6,290 nt of DNA from Melioribacteraceae bacterium (GTDB lineage Bacteria > Bacteroidota > Ignavibacteria > Ignavibacteriales > Melioribacteraceae). Every line of letters starts with the position of its first letter. The stretch's first letter is position 1. The notes below the pieces were generated by a model. That model worked only from the letters and a program-made list of their open reading frames with translations. It had not been told where the DNA came from and searched no databases. Location: positions 1-6,290 of the forward strand of contig JALNXG010000118.1 of the NCBI GenBank assembly GCA_023230485.1, given 5' to 3'. Positions 5,518 through 6,290 of the stretch are shown here, piece by piece. The translations under genes and the position numbers were made by a program.

Positions 5518-6187
5518 AATTAATTTCCTTTTTACGGAAAGGCATTCCAAATGCAGCTAATAATTCAAAAGCTTCTTTATCTGTTTTAGCTGATGTAACG
5601 AATGTTATATCCATTCCTAAAATTTTAGTTACTTTATCTGCGTTGATTTCGGGGAAAATAACCTGCTCTTTCAAACCGAGAGTATAATTGCCTCTGCCAT
5701 CAAACGACTTATCAGGGATACCTTTAAAGTCACGAACTCTTGGTAGAACTAATGATATAAACCTATCAAGAAATTCATACATAATATCAGTTCTTAATGT
5801 AACTTTAGCACCAATTTTCATTCCTTCTCTAAGCTTAAAATTAGATATCGCTTTTTTAGCTATTCTAACAGAAGGTTTTTGACCTGTAATAGTTTCAAGA
5901 TCCTTTACAGCTTCATCTAAAATTTTCTGATCCGAAGCAGCTTCGCCAACACCCATATTAATAACAATCTTATGAAGGCGAGGAACCTGCATTACACTCT
6001 TATAAGAAAACTGTTCTTTAAGTTTAGGAACAATATCAGTTTTATATTTTTCATATAAACGAGCAGGAATCTTAGGCTGAGGAGCCTGCGCTTCTTTTGA
6101 AGCTTGAACTTCAACAGTTGCTTTAGCTTTCTTGCCTTGTTTTTCAGTTTTTTCTACTTTTTCTACTTTTTCTTTTGTCTTTGCCAT
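5516..6187 (-). CDS. rplE: 50S ribosomal protein uL5 with charged N-terminal extension
   Basis: L5 binds 5S rRNA and forms part of the central protuberance and a bridge to the 30S head. The 223-residue product has a complete L5 core from about residue 43. Marks are KSVMQVPRLHKIVINMGVGE (63-82), TGQKPSVRIAKKAI (101-114), GAKVTLR (126-132), the PRVRDFKGI and SFDGRGNYTLG blocks (149-171) and a C-terminus ending FGMPFRKKEIN. Family members are usually about 180 residues, so roughly 40 residues are extra. The extension (MAKTKEKVEKVEKTEKQGKK, then Ala/Gln/Pro-rich) is lysine- and glutamate-rich and probably disordered. I prefer the ATG at 6185-6187 (MAKTK). An in-frame ATG three codons upstream (6194-6196, MREMAK) is possible; the AAAGG site at 6200-6204 is 12 bases from the first and 3 from the second, so spacing does not decide. 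Confidence 0.95.
   Translation of the reverse strand: MAKTKEKVEKVEKTEKQGKKAKATVEVQASKEAQAPQPKIPARLYEKYKTDIVPKLKEQFSYKSVMQVPRLHKIVINMGVGEAASDQKILDEAVKDLETITGQKPSVRIAKKAISNFKLREGMKIGAKVTLRTDIMYEFLDRFISLVLPRVRDFKGIPDKSFDGRGNYTLGLKEQVIFPEINADKVTKILGMDITFVTSAKTDKEAFELLAAFGMPFRKKEIN
6137..6172 (-). repeat. Four 9-base in-frame repeats coding Glu-Lys-X in rplE
   Basis: Within the L5 extension the minus strand has four consecutive 9-base units of the type GAAAAAGTA, coding EKV, EKV, EKT and EKQ (residues 6-17). The first two units are identical in DNA, and the others differ at a few bases. This looks like slippage-type expansion of a charged, lysine-rich tract rather than a structured element. Confidence 0.7.
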
Positions 6188-6206
6188 TTCTCTCATAAAC
6201 CTTTAA

Positions 6207-6290
6207 TTATTGCAACATTTCGCCGCTGGCTTTGCTTATTCTTGCTCTTTTCTGTTTACCGGTTTTTTCATCGATAATCACTTTAGCACC
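6207..6290 (-). CDS. rplX: 50S ribosomal protein uL24, C-terminal part (cut by window edge)
   Basis: L24 is an assembly-initiator protein of the large subunit. Only the last 27 residues and the TAA stop codon (6207-6209) are inside the window. They read GAKVIIDEKTGKQKRARISK, then ASGEMLQ, which resembles the typical L24 ending (a G-x-K-V strand, a basic turn, then V/I-x-K-x-SGE). The gene upstream of rplE in the spc order is rplX, and the gap to the rplE start is about 10-20 bases, which supports the call. The 5' part lies beyond the right edge. Confidence 0.9.
   Translation of the reverse strand, partial: GAKVIIDEKTGKQKRARISKASGEMLQ

Noticed and set aside
5506..5550. A 15-codon N-terminal extension of rpsN starting at an upstream in-frame ATG.
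   Set aside because: It would overlap rplE, has no counterpart in S14 proteins, and the internal ATG at 5503-5505 has both a ribosome binding site and the conserved MARKS start.
5688..5882. Plus-strand open frame opposite rplE (64 codons).
   Set aside because: It is antisense to the conserved L5 core and has no motif.
6180..6230. Possible S8 autoregulatory hairpin at the rplX-rplE junction, as in E. coli.
   Set aside because: The junction is short and AT-rich, and I could not find a stem with an internal loop like the 16S helix 21 target.

Overview
The window is one uninterrupted, tightly packed ribosomal-protein gene cluster, all read on the minus strand, so the biological order runs from high to low coordinates. 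The order is rplX (C-terminal end only) - rplE - rpsN - rpsH - rplF - rplR - tRNA-Gln - rpsE - rpmD - rplO - secY - map - infA - rpmJ - rpsM (N-terminal end only). This is the classical spc operon joined directly to the start of the alpha operon. Gaps between protein genes run from a 1-base overlap to about 23 bases, apart from the rplR-rpsE interval that holds the tRNA. No stretch over 300 bases lacks a gene.

The organism is a bacterium with an AT-rich genome. Several features point to the Bacteroidota/Chlorobiota/Ignavibacteriota (FCB) assemblage rather than Bacillota: map directly follows secY with no adk between them, S14 is the long zinc-free form, and infA and rpmJ lie between map and rpsM. 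Clear Shine-Dalgarno sequences (AGGAGG before rpsM, AGGAG before rpsH) argue against a typical Bacteroidia member, which mostly lack them, and would fit Ignavibacteria- or Chlorobi-like lineages better. This placement is an inference; no search was possible.

Region by region: 3879-6290 encodes the first spc proteins (L24, L5, S14, S8, L6, L18). L5 and L18 bind 5S rRNA, and S14 and S8 are 30S proteins. Positions 3795-3868 encode a complete tRNA-Gln(UUG) with its CCA end, placed 10 bases after the rplR stop codon. Positions 2561-3749 encode S5, L30 and L15. Positions 450-2561 encode the SecY translocon channel and methionine aminopeptidase, which act on nascent chains. Positions 1-446 encode IF-1, L36 and the start of S13. 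Together the genes supply ribosome subunits, initiation, N-terminal processing and membrane insertion.

No unknown system is evident. The points worth a second look are the tRNA-Gln inside the ribosomal-protein operon, a charged repeat-containing N-terminal extension on L5, and non-ATG starts on rpsM, map and rplF.
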